A stretch of 32,452 nucleotides of DNA from Acidimicrobiia bacterium (GCA_023264995.1 JAHFUR010000014.1:1-32452), one strand, 5' to 3'; shown: positions 15,134 through 23,769, counted from the stretch's first letter. Program-made: numbers and translations. Notes: generated by a model from the letters alone, not told the origin.

Positions 15134-15981
15134 CCAGCCGTCCGGTGCCCGACGACGGTGAACATCCGGCGGGCCCGGCCCTGGTAGAGCTGGGTGTGGT
15201 AGCTGACCGTGGTCCGCTCGAACCCGAGGACGCCGACGAACGCCACGATCAGGTCGGGGGAGAGGCGCCACCAGCCGTCGGGGTTCTGGCCCGTCCTCCA
15301 GTCGGGGCGGAACCGCATGGCCGGTTGGCGGAGCCGGCGGGGCAGCAGGTCCTTCAACCGCACGAGGGCCGGCGGCAGGCTCAACCGGTCGAGCATCTCG
15401 GTGACGACGACGGTCTCTCGGGCCAGGCGCAGGGGCGATGCCAGGGCGGCGAAGGGGTCACGGGTGTGGAGGAGGATGGCCCCGAAGATGGCAACGTCCA
15501 CGGGGCCGACGGCCTCGGGCACCGAGTAGACGTCGCCGTAGACCACCTGGGCCGACGAGCCGTAGGCCCGGTGGTTGAACCAGTAGGCGTTGTTCAGCCG
15601 GGTGATGCCGTCCTTGAACCGGTCCTCGGTGGTCAGCCAGTGGCCCGGGTCGCCGGTCCGGGCCGTGCTCAGCGCCGATCGGGCATAGGGAACGACGTCC
15701 CACCGGAAGTCGGGGGAGAGGTCGTAGCTGACGACGTCGGCGCCCTGGCGCTCGATCTCGAAGGTGATGAAGCCGTCGGCGGTGCCGAGCTCGAGGACCC
15801 GCTTGCCGGCGAACGGGACCCCGCCCAGGTACGTGCCCAGGGTGCCCCGCAGGTCCCATTGGCCCTCGACGTGGCCGTGCCCAGGGATGTCCATCGTGTG
15901 GTAGAAGTCGCACGCCGCCGGGTCGTCGACGAGGCGCGGCGGCGCCGCCACCGCGGCAACGCCGCGCTCGACGTCGGTCAC
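15130..15981 (-). CDS. class I SAM-dependent methyltransferase
   Basis: 283 residues from GTG 15981, which overlaps the TGA of the preceding methyltransferase gene by the GTGA arrangement. The N-terminal ~50 residues contain FYHTMDIPGHG. The SAM-binding motif I is KRVLELGTADGFITFEIE, followed by the acidic strand end VVSYDLSP. Later motifs include VDVAIFGAILLHTRDP and a basic C-terminal segment. The substrate cannot be read from the sequence. Its place in a translationally coupled unit with two other methyltransferases and a GT2 enzyme suggests it methylates a sugar of the cell-surface glycan. Confidence 0.85.
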   Translation of the reverse strand: MTDVERGVAAVAAPPRLVDDPAACDFYHTMDIPGHGHVEGQWDLRGTLGTYLGGVPFAGKRVLELGTADGFITFEIERQGADVVSYDLSPDFRWDVVPYARSALSTARTGDPGHWLTTEDRFKDGITRLNNAYWFNHRAYGSSAQVVYGDVYSVPEAVGPVDVAIFGAILLHTRDPFAALASPLRLARETVVVTEMLDRLSLPPALVRLKDLLPRRLRQPAMRFRPDWRTGQNPDGWWRLSPDLIVAFVGVLGFERTTVSYHTQLYQGRARRMFTVVGHRTAG

Positions 15982-16661
15982 GAACGGTGGGCCGGCGTGG
16001 CGCGGACGGCGAAGCCGGTGTAGGCGAAGTCCCGCAGGAGGAACCGCCAGGTGGCCTCCCCGGGGAACGTCGACCCGCCGACTGCGTTGATGCCCTTGAT
16101 CATTTCGACGGTGTAGCCGCTTTCGCTGAACAGGTCGCGGATGGACGCGCCGGTGAAGAACCGCAGGTGGGTGCGGTCCATGATCCCGATGTCGGTGTAG
16201 GTCCACCGGCCGCGCAGCACCAGGTCGACGACGACCCGGATGTTGCGGACGTTGGGGATCGAGGCCACGACCACCCCGCCGGGGGCGAGGAGCGGCCGGG
16301 TGGCACGCAGCGTGGCCCAGGGGTCGGCGACGTGTTCGAGCACGTCGTTGCACACGATGCAGTCGAACGTGCGCTCTCGGCCGGCGAGCGCCTCAGGGAA
16401 CAGGCCGGTGACCATCGTGTCGTAGTAGGGCGCCGCTTCGGCGGCGACGGCGGGGTCGGCCTCGACCGCCCACAGCTCGCGCTTGCGGGCGGGGTCGGCC
16501 TGGCGGAGGGCCTGACCGAACCCGCCGGGGCCGCAGCCGACATCGAGGACCGTGCGGGCCGTGCCCGGCACGAAGGCCAGCATCTCCGGGCGGGCCGAGA
16601 ACGGGTAGCGGGACACCGTCGCCGGCGAGGCAGCGGGGCGGGCCTTGACCACGAGCGCCAT
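15978..16661 (-). CDS. class I SAM-dependent methyltransferase (Methyltransf_23-like)
   Basis: 227 residues from ATG 16661, one base after the FkbM gene's stop. A longer start upstream would overlap that gene. Motifs are VLDVGCGPGGFGQAL (motif I), WAVEADP (motif II), CIVCNDVLEHVADPW (motif IV, with the LEH typical of this group) and LLAPGGVVVASIPN (motif VI). Proteins of this kind are common in O-antigen and exopolysaccharide clusters, where they methylate sugars or terminate chains. The acceptor here is unknown. The order FkbM, this gene, the 15130-15981 gene and GT2, all nearly touching, indicates one operon read on the minus strand. Confidence 0.9.
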   Translation of the reverse strand: MALVVKARPAASPATVSRYPFSARPEMLAFVPGTARTVLDVGCGPGGFGQALRQADPARKRELWAVEADPAVAAEAAPYYDTMVTGLFPEALAGRERTFDCIVCNDVLEHVADPWATLRATRPLLAPGGVVVASIPNVRNIRVVVDLVLRGRWTYTDIGIMDRTHLRFFTGASIRDLFSESGYTVEMIKGINAVGGSTFPGEATWRFLLRDFAYTGFAVRATPAHRS

Positions 16662-16662
16662 C

Positions 16663-17586
16663 CTAGAGGTCGGCCCGCGGGCCACCGGCTGCCCCTCCGG
16701 GCGACGGTCCGGGGGCGAGGAGGAGGTCGACCGTGCGCCCCTCGAGGGCCGCGGGCCGGCGCTCGAGGGAGGTGGTCGGCATATAGCCCATCGACGCGAA
16801 GGTGGCCAGGAGGGCGGAGGAGGAGGTGCCCGCCTGGCGCAGCAGGACGTCGTTGAACTCGCACAGGACGAGGGGGCGGAGCGTGGCCAGTGTCTGGCCG
16901 GCGCCCTTCAGCACCTCGGGCTCGAACCCCTCGGCGTCGATCTTCAGGAGCCGGAGCCGGCCGGGATGGGGGTGCTCGGCCAGGAGGTCGTCGAGGCGGG
17001 TGGTGGGTACGTCGATCTCGCCGGCGGTCTCCCAGGTGGCAACGAACGACCCGAACGCGCCCCCTCCCCGGACCGGGATCCGCAGGCGTGCCGTGCCCGT
17101 CTCCGACGAGAGGGCGAGGGGGACCACGGTGAGCTGGCGCAGGTCGTTCACGGACCGGAGGCGTTCGAGGCGCTCGACGTTCCTGGGCAGCGGCTCCACG
17201 GCCCAGACCGAACCGGTCGGGCCGACGAGCGCGCAGAGCCGGCTGGTGACCAACCCGACGTTGGCGCCGACGTCGATCACCCAGTCGCCGGGGCCGGCGA
17301 CCCGGTCGAGGCCGCGCAGGAGCTCGGGGCTGTGGGCGCCCAGGAACCCGGCCCGCTCCAGGTAGTCCGACACGTCGGCCTCGACCAGGTGCCCCCAGGG
17401 GTCCCGGTACGAGTAGACGCCAGTGGTCAGCAGGCGCGACGCCACCCGGCGGGTCACGGCGCTGGTGACCCATCCGGCCCGGCCCCGGCCCTGGGCACGC
17501 CGAGAGGCGCCGGCCGCGGCCTCGACGAAGCGGTTCGGTGCCCCCCCGGTCCGCTCGGCGGGATCCGGGTGTCTGTCCGGGCCCAC
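16663..17586 (-). CDS. FkbM family methyltransferase
   Basis: 307 residues from GTG 17586, supported by TAGTGT six bases upstream. The first ~60 residues are basic and poorly ordered. The FkbM fold is shown by DWVIDVGANVGLVTSRL (SAM motif I), VWAVEPLPRNVERL, and the hallmark LLKIDAEGFEPEVLKGA. The family O-methylates sugars and other metabolites and often sits in glycan clusters. It is the first gene of the minus-strand unit running to 14312 and is divergent from the flippase gene, with 68 bases between starts. Confidence 0.9.
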   Translation of the reverse strand: MGPDRHPDPAERTGGAPNRFVEAAAGASRRAQGRGRAGWVTSAVTRRVASRLLTTGVYSYRDPWGHLVEADVSDYLERAGFLGAHSPELLRGLDRVAGPGDWVIDVGANVGLVTSRLCALVGPTGSVWAVEPLPRNVERLERLRSVNDLRQLTVVPLALSSETGTARLRIPVRGGGAFGSFVATWETAGEIDVPTTRLDDLLAEHPHPGRLRLLKIDAEGFEPEVLKGAGQTLATLRPLVLCEFNDVLLRQAGTSSSALLATFASMGYMPTTSLERRPAALEGRTVDLLLAPGPSPGGAAGGPRADL

Positions 17587-17592
17587 GCCGGC

Positions 17593-17598
17593 ACACTA
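17593..17598 (-). promoter_or_regulatory. -10-like TAGTGT, leaderless start of the FkbM gene
   Basis: On the minus strand TAGTGT is followed by GCCGGC (6 bases) and the GTG at 17586. No ribosome-binding site can fit. The same hexamer precedes the coiled-coil gene at 28141. Confidence 0.55.
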
Positions 17599-17642
17599 CC
17601 GGCGCCCGTCGACGGTCCCGGGGAGCGTCGGCCGGGCCGTGC

Positions 17643-17648
17643 TAGCTT
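17643..17648 (+). promoter_or_regulatory. -10-like TAGCTT, leaderless start of the flippase gene
   Basis: TAGCTT is followed by six bases (GCCGCG) and the GTG at 17655. It is back to back with the TAGTGT of the FkbM gene, so both transcripts of this divergent pair appear to lack leaders. Confidence 0.55.
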
Positions 17649-17654
17649 GCCGCG

Positions 17655-18974
17655 GTGGTCGCTGACGGCGACTGCTCCGGCTTGGGTGGGAACGACGGTC
17701 AGCCGGTCGAGCAGATGGACGAGCCGGGGGCCGTTGGTCCCGTGGGCGCGGCGCGGTCAGGGCTACTGGCCCGCTCGGCGTGGTCGCTCATCGGCCAAGG
17801 CCTGTCGAGCAGCTCGAACTTCGTGCTCTCCGTCCTCGTGCTCTCCCGGGCCTCGCGGGTGGAGTTCGCCACGCTGTCGGTGGTCCTCACGACGTACACG
17901 TTCCTGGTGCTGTTGCTGCGGTCGGTGGTGGGCCTGCCGGTCACACTGCTGTACTCGCACGGCCTGGGCCGGGGGAACGAGCGCGACTTCCGCGCCGCGG
18001 CCGGTGTCACGCTTGTCGTGTCCGTCGTGGCCGGCGCCGCGCTGCTTGTCGCCGCCGCCGTCTCGCCGCGCGACCGCGGGCAGTTGGTCGTCCTGGGCGC
18101 CGCCCTCCCGCTACTCCTCCTCCAGGACGCGGCCCGGTACGCGTGGTTCGCCATGGGCCGGCCGCGGATGGCGGCCGAGGCCGACGGCCTCTGGGTGCTC
18201 CTGCAGGTCGTCGGGTCGGCGCTCGTGCTCACCCTCGCCGGCACCGGGGCGCCGGCGACGCTCCTCCTCGGCGCCTGGGCCGGCGCCGGCGCCGTCTCCG
18301 GGTGCTTCCTCGTCCTCCGGACGCGCCTCTGGCCGGCGCCGGCGGCCGGGTACCGCTGGCTGGTCGCCCACCGGGCCTTGTGCGGCAAGCTGGTCACCGA
18401 CTACCTCGTCGGCGCCGGCAGCCACTACGCGGTCTTCTTCGGCCTGGCCGTGGTCGCTGGCTCCGACGAGCTCGGCCGGCTGAAGGCGGCGCAGACGTTC
18501 CTCGGACCGCTCATCGTCCTCCTCCTCGGAGGGGCGGTCTTCGGCGTGCCCGAGAGCGTGCGGGCCGGGGCCGACCCGGCCCGGCTCTGGCGGCTGACCC
18601 GCCGGCTCGGCGGGGCCCTGGTCGGCGCGTCGGTGGCGTGCGGGGCGGTCGTGTACGCGGTCCTGCCGGTGATCGGGCCGGCGACGTTCCCCGACGCGTG
18701 GGCCGGCGCCCGGCCGGCCATCCCGCTGCTCACGGTCTTCGCCGCGGCCGTCGGGGCGTCCACCGGGGCGACGAGCGGGCTACGGGCCTTGGACCAGAAC
18801 GCCTGGCTGCTGCGCGCCCGCATGCTGACCGGCCCGGTGCTCGTGCTGGCGAGCATCCCGGCGTCGGCGTCCTTCGGCGTCAACGGCGCGCTGGCCGTGC
18901 TGTCGTCGGTCGAGTGGACCGTCGCCGTCCTCTCCTGGCGGCGACTTCGAGGCATGCTGGCGCAGCCGGCATAG
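17655..18974 (+). CDS. polysaccharide flippase-like integral membrane protein
   Basis: 439 residues from GTG 17655. After a ~35-residue cytoplasmic N-terminus the protein is a chain of hydrophobic segments, roughly a dozen, such as FVLSVLVLSRASRVEF, YTFLVLLLRSVVGLPVTLLY, VTLVVSVVAGAALLVAAAV and LIVLLLGGAVFGVP. Length and topology fit the MOP/Wzx-type lipid-linked oligosaccharide flippases, and the position inside a glycan cluster agrees. Sequence motifs in this superfamily are weak, so assignment rests on topology and context. Its likely job is to move undecaprenyl-diphosphate-linked units across the membrane. A shorter start at ATG 17715 is possible but lacks the promoter fit. Confidence 0.78.
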   Translation: MVADGDCSGLGGNDGQPVEQMDEPGAVGPVGAARSGLLARSAWSLIGQGLSSSSNFVLSVLVLSRASRVEFATLSVVLTTYTFLVLLLRSVVGLPVTLLYSHGLGRGNERDFRAAAGVTLVVSVVAGAALLVAAAVSPRDRGQLVVLGAALPLLLLQDAARYAWFAMGRPRMAAEADGLWVLLQVVGSALVLTLAGTGAPATLLLGAWAGAGAVSGCFLVLRTRLWPAPAAGYRWLVAHRALCGKLVTDYLVGAGSHYAVFFGLAVVAGSDELGRLKAAQTFLGPLIVLLLGGAVFGVPESVRAGADPARLWRLTRRLGGALVGASVACGAVVYAVLPVIGPATFPDAWAGARPAIPLLTVFAAAVGASTGATSGLRALDQNAWLLRARMLTGPVLVLASIPASASFGVNGALAVLSSVEWTVAVLSWRRLRGMLAQPA

Positions 18975-19002
18975 GTGGACGAGGGCGAGGAGGTACCCAG
19001 CA

Positions 19003-19377
19003 ATGGTGAGCGTGCGCTACATCGTTGAGGACATCGACGCGTCGGTCGAGTTCTACGAGCGCCTCGGTTTCGAGGTCCGGCTCCGTCCCGGGCCGGGTTT
19101 CGCCATGGTGCAACGTGATGAGCTTCGCCTCCTGCTCAACACGCCCGGTGGCGGGGGCGGTGCGGGCCAGGCGATGCCCGACGGCACCCGACCCGCGCCT
19201 GGGGGATGGAACCGCATCCAACTCGAGTTCGACGACCTCGATGCCACAGTCGAACGCCTGGCGCAGGCCGGTGTCAGCTTCCGCAGCGGGATCATCGCCG
19301 GCATGGGTGGCCGGCAGGTGCTTGCCGACGACCCGTCGGGGAACCCCGTCGAGCTGTTCCAGCCGGCCGGCCGCTGA
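19003..19377 (+). CDS. VOC (glyoxalase/bleomycin-resistance) family protein
   Basis: 124 residues, one VOC domain, from ATG 19003 with a strong GAGGAGGT site eight bases upstream. The fold is seen as two beta-alpha-beta-beta-beta halves: VRYIVEDIDASVEFYERLGFEVRL with LRLLLNTP, then WNRIQLEFDDLDATVERLAQAGV ending in VLADDPSGNPVELFQPA. The final Glu in the GNPVELFQ motif is the usual metal ligand, but the His expected near the N-terminus is replaced by Tyr in this copy (RYIVED). Metal use and reaction are therefore uncertain. It is 28 bases after the flippase gene on the same strand, and no role in glycan synthesis is evident. Confidence 0.88.
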   Translation: MVSVRYIVEDIDASVEFYERLGFEVRLRPGPGFAMVQRDELRLLLNTPGGGGGAGQAMPDGTRPAPGGWNRIQLEFDDLDATVERLAQAGVSFRSGIIAGMGGRQVLADDPSGNPVELFQPAGR

Positions 19378-19390
19378 GCGGAAAGCGTCC

Positions 19391-19418
19391 ACGGGCGGTG
19401 CCGCTCTGCGGCGGCCGT
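19391..19418. terminator. stem-loop between convergent VOC and ligase genes
   Basis: GCCGC-TCT-GCGGC (19400-19412) forms a GC hairpin, with outer ACGG/CCGT arms allowing an interrupted extension. It lies in the 68-base gap between two convergent genes, where a bidirectional terminator is expected. There is no T-run. Confidence 0.4.
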
Positions 19419-19445
19419 CCAGAAGAGGGCCGCGGCGGCGACCCC

Positions 19446-20807
19446 TCAGGGGCCGACCGCGGCCAGGAGGTCGGCGACCGCCGGCTCGGGTGCCGGCGGC
19501 GCCGGATCCAGCAGGGCGACGCCGATCAGGGCGCCGAGGAACCAGGTCGTGAGCGTCTGGCCCAGCGAGTCCTGCAAGAGGCCGCTGACGCAGAGGGCGA
19601 GCAACAGCCCGGCCCGCATCTCGGGGGCCAGCTCGCGGGCGCGACCCGGGTGCAGCGCGAAGGTGACCCGGGCCAGGGCGGCCAGGATGACGATGCCGGC
19701 CGCGCCGGCTTGGGCCAGGTACAGGAGCCAGAAGTTGTCCGTCCGCGATTCGCTGGCCCCGGTGCCGATCAACGGCGACTTCCGGAACTCCCGCAACGAG
19801 CCTCGCCAGTCGTCGATCCGGCCGGTGAGTGAGATGCCGGTCGCGCTCTGGACGCGCTGATCGGTGATCTCGCGCGCCGTCGGGGAGCTGAGGACGGCGG
19901 TGACGACGATGAGGCCGACGACGACCTCGGCGCCGATGAGCACGACGCGGCGGCCCGGAGCGGCGCGGTAGGTGAGGTAGAGGATGGCGCAGGTCAACCC
20001 GAGGCCAGCGGCCCGCGAGCCGGCCAGCAGCAACGCCGAGGCGCCCGAGGCCATGACCGCCACCGCCAGCTTCCGGGGTAGGTCGGGCCGGCCGAACAGC
20101 CAGGCCGAGGCGCCGAATATCACCGCGTAGGCGCCGTAGGTGCCCAGGTTGTTCGGGTAGGTGAACGCCCCGGTCGCCCGGGCGAAGCCGCCGATGGCCG
20201 ACACGAACGGCAGGTCGCTCGGCCGGGAGAACCGGAACGGGTCGAAGGCGGGGAACAGGGCGTTGACCGACGCCGCCGTGCACCCGATGGTCGACCCCCA
20301 CGCTAGCGCCAGCACCAGGGGTCGGGGCGCGTGGTGCCGGAAGAGGGCCACCACCGTGAAGGCGACGAAGAAGACCTGCAGCGGCCGGTAGACCCACGCC
20401 AGCCCACTGTCGGCGCGCCCGACGGTCTCGACGCCGATCAGCAGGACCGTGAGGACCAGCACCTGGGTGGCCGGCCCATGGAGCCCGGAGCGGGCCGCGA
20501 CCGAGATCGCGCCCAGGAAGGTGCACACCATCAGGATCTGGACCACGTACACCCGGCCGCTGCCCAGCCCCACGACGGGTGGGTTGAACATCGGCCCAAT
20601 GGCGATCGTGCCGACGAAGACGAGCCGGCAGACCCGCGGGAAGAACAGGAAGACGCACAGGCCGGTGATGCCCAGGACGTAGACCGGCTTCTCGTTGGCC
20701 AGGTACGCCATGCCCGCGGCGACGACGACGGCGAAGGTGCCCAGGAACGTCAGGGGCACGCCGTGGCCGGGCCGCCACGCCGGCCTCGCCGCCGCCTCAG
20801 GGGACAT
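19446..20807 (-). CDS. O-antigen ligase/polymerase-like membrane protein (Wzy_C type)
   Basis: 453 residues from ATG 20807, which overlaps the upstream glycosyltransferase end by 11 bases. It is strongly hydrophobic, with about ten membrane segments (for example FLGTFAVVVAAGMAYLA and GITGLCVFLFFP). The large periplasmic loop and the Wzy_C/WaaL-type signature are seen as SLTGRIDDWRGSLREF, KSPLIGTGAS and DNFWLLYLAQAGAAGIVIL. Such proteins either polymerise repeat units or transfer glycan to an acceptor; sequence alone does not tell which. It is the last gene of a minus-strand operon that starts with the phosphoglycosyl transferase. Confidence 0.85.
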   Translation of the reverse strand: MSPEAAARPAWRPGHGVPLTFLGTFAVVVAAGMAYLANEKPVYVLGITGLCVFLFFPRVCRLVFVGTIAIGPMFNPPVVGLGSGRVYVVQILMVCTFLGAISVAARSGLHGPATQVLVLTVLLIGVETVGRADSGLAWVYRPLQVFFVAFTVVALFRHHAPRPLVLALAWGSTIGCTAASVNALFPAFDPFRFSRPSDLPFVSAIGGFARATGAFTYPNNLGTYGAYAVIFGASAWLFGRPDLPRKLAVAVMASGASALLLAGSRAAGLGLTCAILYLTYRAAPGRRVVLIGAEVVVGLIVVTAVLSSPTAREITDQRVQSATGISLTGRIDDWRGSLREFRKSPLIGTGASESRTDNFWLLYLAQAGAAGIVILAALARVTFALHPGRARELAPEMRAGLLLALCVSGLLQDSLGQTLTTWFLGALIGVALLDPAPPAPEPAVADLLAAVGP

Positions 20808-21867
20808 TGGCCTCCACGATGCCACGGAACTGCGCGCCGAACTGGGCGACGGTCGGCGCGGTCGCACGCAGGCGGTCCGACGCCGCCGCGGCCGCCCCGG
20901 CGCCCTGGCGCCCGCCGCCCGCGCAGGCGTCGATGGCGGCCGCCATCGCCGCGGTGTCCTCCGCCGGGAACGGTGCGACGGTGGCCCCGACCACCTCGGG
21001 GAGGCTGCCGCCGTCGCTGGCACACACGGGCAGCCCGCAGCACATCGCCTCCCACGCCGGGAGGCCGAAGCCCTCCTCCAGCGACGGCTGGACGAGGAAC
21101 TGAGAGGTGGCGAAGAGGTGGTCGAGGTCGGCTTGGGTGCACGACGGGAGCACCGTGAGGTACCGGTGGGCCTCGGGGTTCGCTCCCCGCCAGAGCTCGC
21201 GGACCTGCGCCGCCGTCCCGCCGACCAGCGTCAGGCGGCCCCCGTCGCGGCAGAACTGCGTCGTGCCGAAGGCCGTGAGAAGGCGTGGGAGGTTCTTATG
21301 GGGTAGGAAACCGCCGACGTAGAGCGCCACCGGCTCAGGTGGCGCCGACTGGCGCTGGAGGAGGACCCGGTCGACGAAGGCGTCGTCGAAGGGGAAGCGC
21401 AGTACGTCGATGCGTTCCGGCGCCACGCCGAGGTCGGCGATGATCGAGGCCCGAGAGTGCTCGCTGATGGTCAGGATGCGTCGGGACGTGGCCGCAACGC
21501 GTGCCAGGAACGCCCGCTTCAGCCGGCGCACGACCGGGTTGGTGCCGTAGCGGAGGGCGATGGTGTCGTAGACCATGGTGATCGCCGGCCCACTGCGGAG
21601 GGGCCGCTGCTGGTGCATGAACACGGCCAGCCGGGCGTGGGGCATGGCCCGGGCGTGGCGCTGGCCGAGCCCCAGCCTCGGGTCGTGGGTGATCGGCACC
21701 ACGGTGGCGCCGGGCCAGGCCAGCCGGGAGGCTGCCGGTGGGCCCCACAGGGCCCAGTCCTCTGGGGCGGCGCCGGCGGCCAGGCCGCGTAGCAGCAGCT
21801 CGGTCGTGCGCCCGGGCCCGCCGATCGGCAGCCACCGGCAGTCGAGCACCACCTTCGCCTCGGTCAC
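20797..21867 (-). CDS. family 4 glycosyltransferase
   Basis: 356 residues from GTG 21867, ten bases after the previous gene's stop. The N-terminus KVVLDCRWLPIGGPGRTTELLLRGLA is the glycine-rich start of a GT-B fold. The C-terminal donor domain begins at about VALYVGGFLPHKNLPRLLTAF, and the GT4 signature with two catalytic glutamates is SLEEGFGLPAWEAMCCGLPV, followed by SDGGSLPEVVG. It is a retaining glycosyltransferase using a nucleotide sugar; the sugar is not evident. It acts at the cytoplasmic membrane face on the lipid-linked glycan. Neighbours are another GT4 upstream and the ligase/polymerase downstream, all closely spaced. Confidence 0.92.
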   Translation of the reverse strand: MTEAKVVLDCRWLPIGGPGRTTELLLRGLAAGAAPEDWALWGPPAASRLAWPGATVVPITHDPRLGLGQRHARAMPHARLAVFMHQQRPLRSGPAITMVYDTIALRYGTNPVVRRLKRAFLARVAATSRRILTISEHSRASIIADLGVAPERIDVLRFPFDDAFVDRVLLQRQSAPPEPVALYVGGFLPHKNLPRLLTAFGTTQFCRDGGRLTLVGGTAAQVRELWRGANPEAHRYLTVLPSCTQADLDHLFATSQFLVQPSLEEGFGLPAWEAMCCGLPVCASDGGSLPEVVGATVAPFPAEDTAAMAAAIDACAGGGRQGAGAAAAASDRLRATAPTVAQFGAQFRGIVEANVP

Positions 21868-21877
21868 ATCGACAGGC

Positions 21878-23023
21878 TTAGGCCGGGTGGGCGTGGCGAG
21901 GGTCGTCGAGGGCGATGCCCTTGGCGGCTGCGGCCCCGATGACCCAGTCGAGGAAGGCATCCCGGAAGCGCCCGACCGAGAAGCGCTCGGCGTTCCGGCG
22001 ACAGGCCGCGGGGTCGAAGCCGGAGCGCAGCGCCGTCTCGATGCCGGCGGCGACGCTCTGCTCGTCCTGGGCCGGCACCAGGACACCCGTCACCCCCTCC
22101 ACGACGGTGTCGAGCGCCCCGCCCCGGCTGAACGCGACCACCGGTGTGCCGCAGGCCTGGGCCTCCACGGGGACGATCCCGAAGTCCTCCTCGGCGGGAA
22201 AGACGAGGACGTCGGCATCGCGATAGAGGGCGGCGAGCTGGTCGTCGGTGGGCCCGACGACGAAGCGGACGTCGGCCCCCAGCCCGGTGGCGAGGGCACG
22301 GAGGCGCTGCTCCTCAGGCCCGGCGCCGGCGACGACGAGGGGGTACCCGGCCCGGTGGGCGCCTCGGACGGCCAGGTCGAGCCGCTTGTAGGGGACCATC
22401 CGCGACACGGCCAGGGCGAACCCGCCGCCGCCCGGCTCCGGCGCCGGCGTGAACCGGTCAAGGTCCACCGGAGGGTGGACCACCACGGCCGGGCGGCCGT
22501 AGAAGTCCTCGATCCGGCGGGCGACGGCGGTGGAGATGGCGGCGAACTCGTCGACCCATCCGGCCGCGCGGAGGTCCCAGGCCCGGAGCCGGCGGGCCCC
22601 GAACGCCCGCCATGGGCTCGCCGGCCGGCGCTGGTCGACGTCGGTCAGCCACGCGTAGCGCATGGGGGTGTAGCAGTAAGAAAGGTGCAAGGCGTGCCGC
22701 CCGGGCCGGAAACCCTTGGCGCAGGCGTGGCTCGAGGTGATGACCGCGTCGTAGGACCGCCCGGTGGCGTAGCGCCAGGCCAACGGCATCAGGGGGAGCT
22801 GGAGGGCCCGGCTCTGCCGGCGGAGGAGGGGATGGTCCAAGAAGGTGGTCGAAACCGGGCGGCCCCCGAACTCGAGGCCGGCCGCCGGGTTCCGGGTGAG
22901 GGCATAGAGGTCCGCCGTCGGGAGCGCGGCGGCCATAACCTCGAAGGTCTTCTCACTCCCATGCCGTGCGTTCAGCCACTCGTGGCACAGGGCGACCCGC
23001 GGCCCCGGTGTCCCAACGGCCAC
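21878..23023 (-). CDS. family 4 glycosyltransferase, possibly mannosyltransferase-like
   Basis: 381 residues from GTG 23023, with GGGG about five bases upstream. GT-B features are RVALCHEWLNARHGSEKTFEVM at the N-terminus, HPPVDLDRF, FALAVSRMVPYKRLDLAV at the start of the donor domain, and the EX7E motif in AEEDFGIVPVEAQACGTPVV. The pattern of GSEK near the N-terminus and YKRLDL in the donor domain resembles the WbaZ-type GDP-mannose enzymes, which I offer only as a possibility. It probably adds an early sugar after the initiating transferase encoded 11 bases upstream. Confidence 0.92.
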   Translation of the reverse strand: MAVGTPGPRVALCHEWLNARHGSEKTFEVMAAALPTADLYALTRNPAAGLEFGGRPVSTTFLDHPLLRRQSRALQLPLMPLAWRYATGRSYDAVITSSHACAKGFRPGRHALHLSYCYTPMRYAWLTDVDQRRPASPWRAFGARRLRAWDLRAAGWVDEFAAISTAVARRIEDFYGRPAVVVHPPVDLDRFTPAPEPGGGGFALAVSRMVPYKRLDLAVRGAHRAGYPLVVAGAGPEEQRLRALATGLGADVRFVVGPTDDQLAALYRDADVLVFPAEEDFGIVPVEAQACGTPVVAFSRGGALDTVVEGVTGVLVPAQDEQSVAAGIETALRSGFDPAACRRNAERFSVGRFRDAFLDWVIGAAAAKGIALDDPRHAHPA

Positions 23024-23034
23024 CTAGCCCCGCA

Positions 23035-23769
23035 CTAGTCGGCGCCCAGCCCGGTGACGATGACGAGAGGTGTCCGGGCCAGGATCTTCGTGTCGACCCA
23101 CGGCCCGCAGGTGGCGAGGTAGCGGGTGTCGAGCTCGGCCCGCTCCGGGAACTGGACCGTGCTGCGCCCACTGACCTGCCACAGGCCGGTGAGGCCGGGG
23201 CGCAGCTCCAGGTAGGCCGGCTCGAAACCCTGGTAGTCGCGCTCCAGCTGCGTCCGCTCGACCGGGCGGGGGCCGACAAGGCTCATGTGGCCGACCAGCA
23301 CGTTGAAGAACTGGGGAAGCTCGTCGAGGCTGGTCCGGCGGAGGAACCTGCCAACCCGCGTGACGCGCGGGTCGATGCGGCTGGGGATCTTGTGGCTCCC
23401 GTCGAGGAACAGGCGCTGCAGCTGCTCGTTCGACTGGAGCTGCGCCTCGGCGTCGATGAACATGGTCCGGAACTTCAGGATGGAGAAGTCGGTCCCGTGG
23501 CGGCCCACCCGCCGCTGGCGGAAGAGCACCGGCCCGGGCGACGTGAGCTTGATGGCCAACGCGATGGCGGCGAGGACGGGCAGCGCCAGCAGGACCAGCA
23601 GCGACGAAACGACGACGTCGAGCAGGCGCTTCCCGCGCCAGCCGGTACGCGCCGCGGTTGCCGGGGCGGCGACCCCCACGGCCGGGTCAGCGCCGATGGG
23701 GGACGAAAGCCGAGCACCCGCCGGCACGGGGCCACCCACGGCCGTCAGGTTGTCACCCCCCGCCAGCAT
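23035..23769 (-). CDS. undecaprenyl-phosphate sugar phosphotransferase (initiating)
   Basis: 244 residues from ATG 23769. The open frame extends to 23904 but then overlaps the start of the divergent Wzc gene. A TATCTT box at 23822-23827 would start transcription near 23815, and GGGGGTGA lies just before this ATG, so I prefer the shorter form. Motifs of the monotopic bacterial sugar transferase family are complete: KRLLDVVVSSLLVLLALPVL (membrane hairpin), SPGPVLFRQRRVGRHG, FSILKFRTM, RRTSLDELPQFFNVL, MSLVGPRP and RPGLTGLWQVSGR. The enzyme transfers a sugar-1-phosphate onto undecaprenyl phosphate and so begins glycan synthesis. The short N-terminus fits the ExoY-like form. It is first in a four-gene minus-strand operon. 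Confidence 0.93.
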   Translation of the reverse strand: MLAGGDNLTAVGGPVPAGARLSSPIGADPAVGVAAPATAARTGWRGKRLLDVVVSSLLVLLALPVLAAIALAIKLTSPGPVLFRQRRVGRHGTDFSILKFRTMFIDAEAQLQSNEQLQRLFLDGSHKIPSRIDPRVTRVGRFLRRTSLDELPQFFNVLVGHMSLVGPRPVERTQLERDYQGFEPAYLELRPGLTGLWQVSGRSTVQFPERAELDTRYLATCGPWVDTKILARTPLVIVTGLGAD

